DNA from: Halomonas sp. BDJS001
GTDB taxonomy: Bacteria; Pseudomonadota; Gammaproteobacteria; Pseudomonadales; Halomonadaceae
DNA: 64,000 bases
Direction: 5' to 3'
Assembly: GCF_026104355.1 (NCBI RefSeq)
Contig: NZ_CP110535.1
Span: 186,001-250,000, forward strand
Both the position numbers and the translations under genes were made by a program. Under the pieces are notes generated by a model. It did not search any database. It worked only from the letters and a program-made list of their open reading frames with translations, and was not told where the DNA came from. Below are positions 63,442 through 64,000 of this stretch, in pieces (positions within the stretch are counted from its first letter, which is position 1; every line of letters starts with the position of its first letter).

Positions 63442-64000
63442 ATGAAGAAAAACAAACGCGTGCTCAATGGTGCCATCGCCGGTATGGCTCTGAGCGTTGC
63501 CTTTTCTGCCTCTGCGCAGGCTGGTTCATTAACGATTGCTTCGCCGCAAGATCCCGGCAGTTGGGATCCCATCGATACTTTTTTGGTGAATTGGGCATCG
63601 GTCACCACTAATATTTTCGATGGTTTGACTTATCGAGGCCCTGATTTAGAACTAGTGCCTGGCTTGGCAACCGAGTGGGAGGAGCTGGATGACGGTACCC
63701 GTATCCGTTTCACTCTGCGCGAAGGTGTCACCTTTCATAACGGCGAGCCCTTCAATGCGGAAGCGGTAAAGTTCACCTTTGATCGCCTGCTGGGCGATGA
63801 AGGGGCCCAAGGCCCTCAGCGCTCCAACTATACGGCGATTGAAAGCGTGGAAGTGATCGATGACTATACGGTCGATTTTCACCTCAGCGAACCCGACCCG
63901 GTACTGCTTACCAAGCTGGCGGGCTACGGCGCCATGATCGTGCCACCGGAGTATCTAGCTGAGCATGGCGATGACCACTTCAATACCCATCCTGTAGGCA
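63442..64000 (+). CDS. Oligopeptide ABC transporter substrate-binding protein (3' end missing)
   Basis: Periplasmic family-5 solute-binding protein, first 186 residues only. Signal peptide ~1-27 (MKKNKRVLNGAIAGMALSVA ... SAQA). Mature part SLTIASPQDPGSWDPIDTFL, NIFDGLTYRG and FTLREGVTFHNGEPFNAEAV are typical of the DppA/OppA family. AGGAG eight bases before the ATG. Partner of the ATPase just upstream; the permeases presumably lie beyond the window. Confidence 0.92.
   Translation, partial: MKKNKRVLNGAIAGMALSVAFSASAQAGSLTIASPQDPGSWDPIDTFLVNWASVTTNIFDGLTYRGPDLELVPGLATEWEELDDGTRIRFTLREGVTFHNGEPFNAEAVKFTFDRLLGDEGAQGPQRSNYTAIESVEVIDDYTVDFHLSEPDPVLLTKLAGYGAMIVPPEYLAEHGDDHFNTHPVG

Overview
The window looks like chromosomal DNA of a halophilic gammaproteobacterium of the Halomonadaceae (Halomonas or a close relative). 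This is inferred from protein resemblance (L17, GlnA, NtrBC, TrhP/YegQ, GloA, Ugp, ZnuABC), acidic soluble proteins, moderate-to-high GC, and families such as DUF6164, DUF6435 and DUF29. No rRNA or intact tRNA gene is present. The window opens inside rplQ and ends inside an oligopeptide-binding protein gene.

Layout. 1-16 kb is housekeeping and metabolic: rplQ, a SPOR-tailed D,D-carboxypeptidase, an EamA exporter and trhP. A minus-strand run thiM-thiE-LysR-DoxX-DODA follows, headed by a TPP riboswitch whose expression platform appears to hide the thiM ribosome binding site. Then come gloA, a divergent ampC/ampR pair, and a Zur-boxed zinc operon whose first gene is an unannotated 49-residue membrane protein ahead of znuC-znuB-znuA. 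16.1-27.6 kb is a complete type I-E CRISPR-Cas locus: cas3, an antisense DUF29 gene, cas8e-cse2-cas7e-cas5e-cas6e-cas1-cas2, a leader packed with dyad symmetries, and 19 identical 29-bp repeats with 18 spacers. It is bordered on the left by a frameshifted exported-protein gene and on the right by a tRNA-like relic and a duplicated sequence.

28-34 kb carries a DUF898 (YjgN) gene whose two halves are in different frames at a slippery run, a coupled M48 protease, an esterase, an acyltransferase and a glycosyltransferase-like protein. 33.6-39 kb is the nitrogen regulon: glnA, a DUF4124 protein and ntrB-ntrC. Both glnA and ntrBC have sigma-54-type promoters with upstream NtrC boxes, and the ntrBC box matches the consensus perfectly. 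39-47.6 kb holds small genes (DUF6435, a YqiA-like hydrolase, entericidin), a likely structured small RNA with many GGA motifs, a GltS-type symporter, PAP2 and glycosyltransferase genes, a porin and a periplasmic 5'-nucleotidase.

47.6-52.8 kb has DUF1428, YciI and YciI-VOC genes and an ECF-type sigma factor, separated by a LysR/aldo-keto reductase pair. 52.9-57.1 kb is the ugpBAEC glycerol-3-phosphate uptake operon. 57.3-64 kb holds argE, a YchJ/GIY-YIG pair, a histone-deacetylase-like amidohydrolase, and the start of a peptide ABC transporter operon.

The items most worth checking are the 49-residue protein opening the zinc operon, the DUF29 gene inside the cas locus, the dyad-rich CRISPR leader, the tRNA-like element after the array, the DUF898 frameshift, and the GGA-rich small RNA candidate. 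All were read by eye; no database search or folding program was run.
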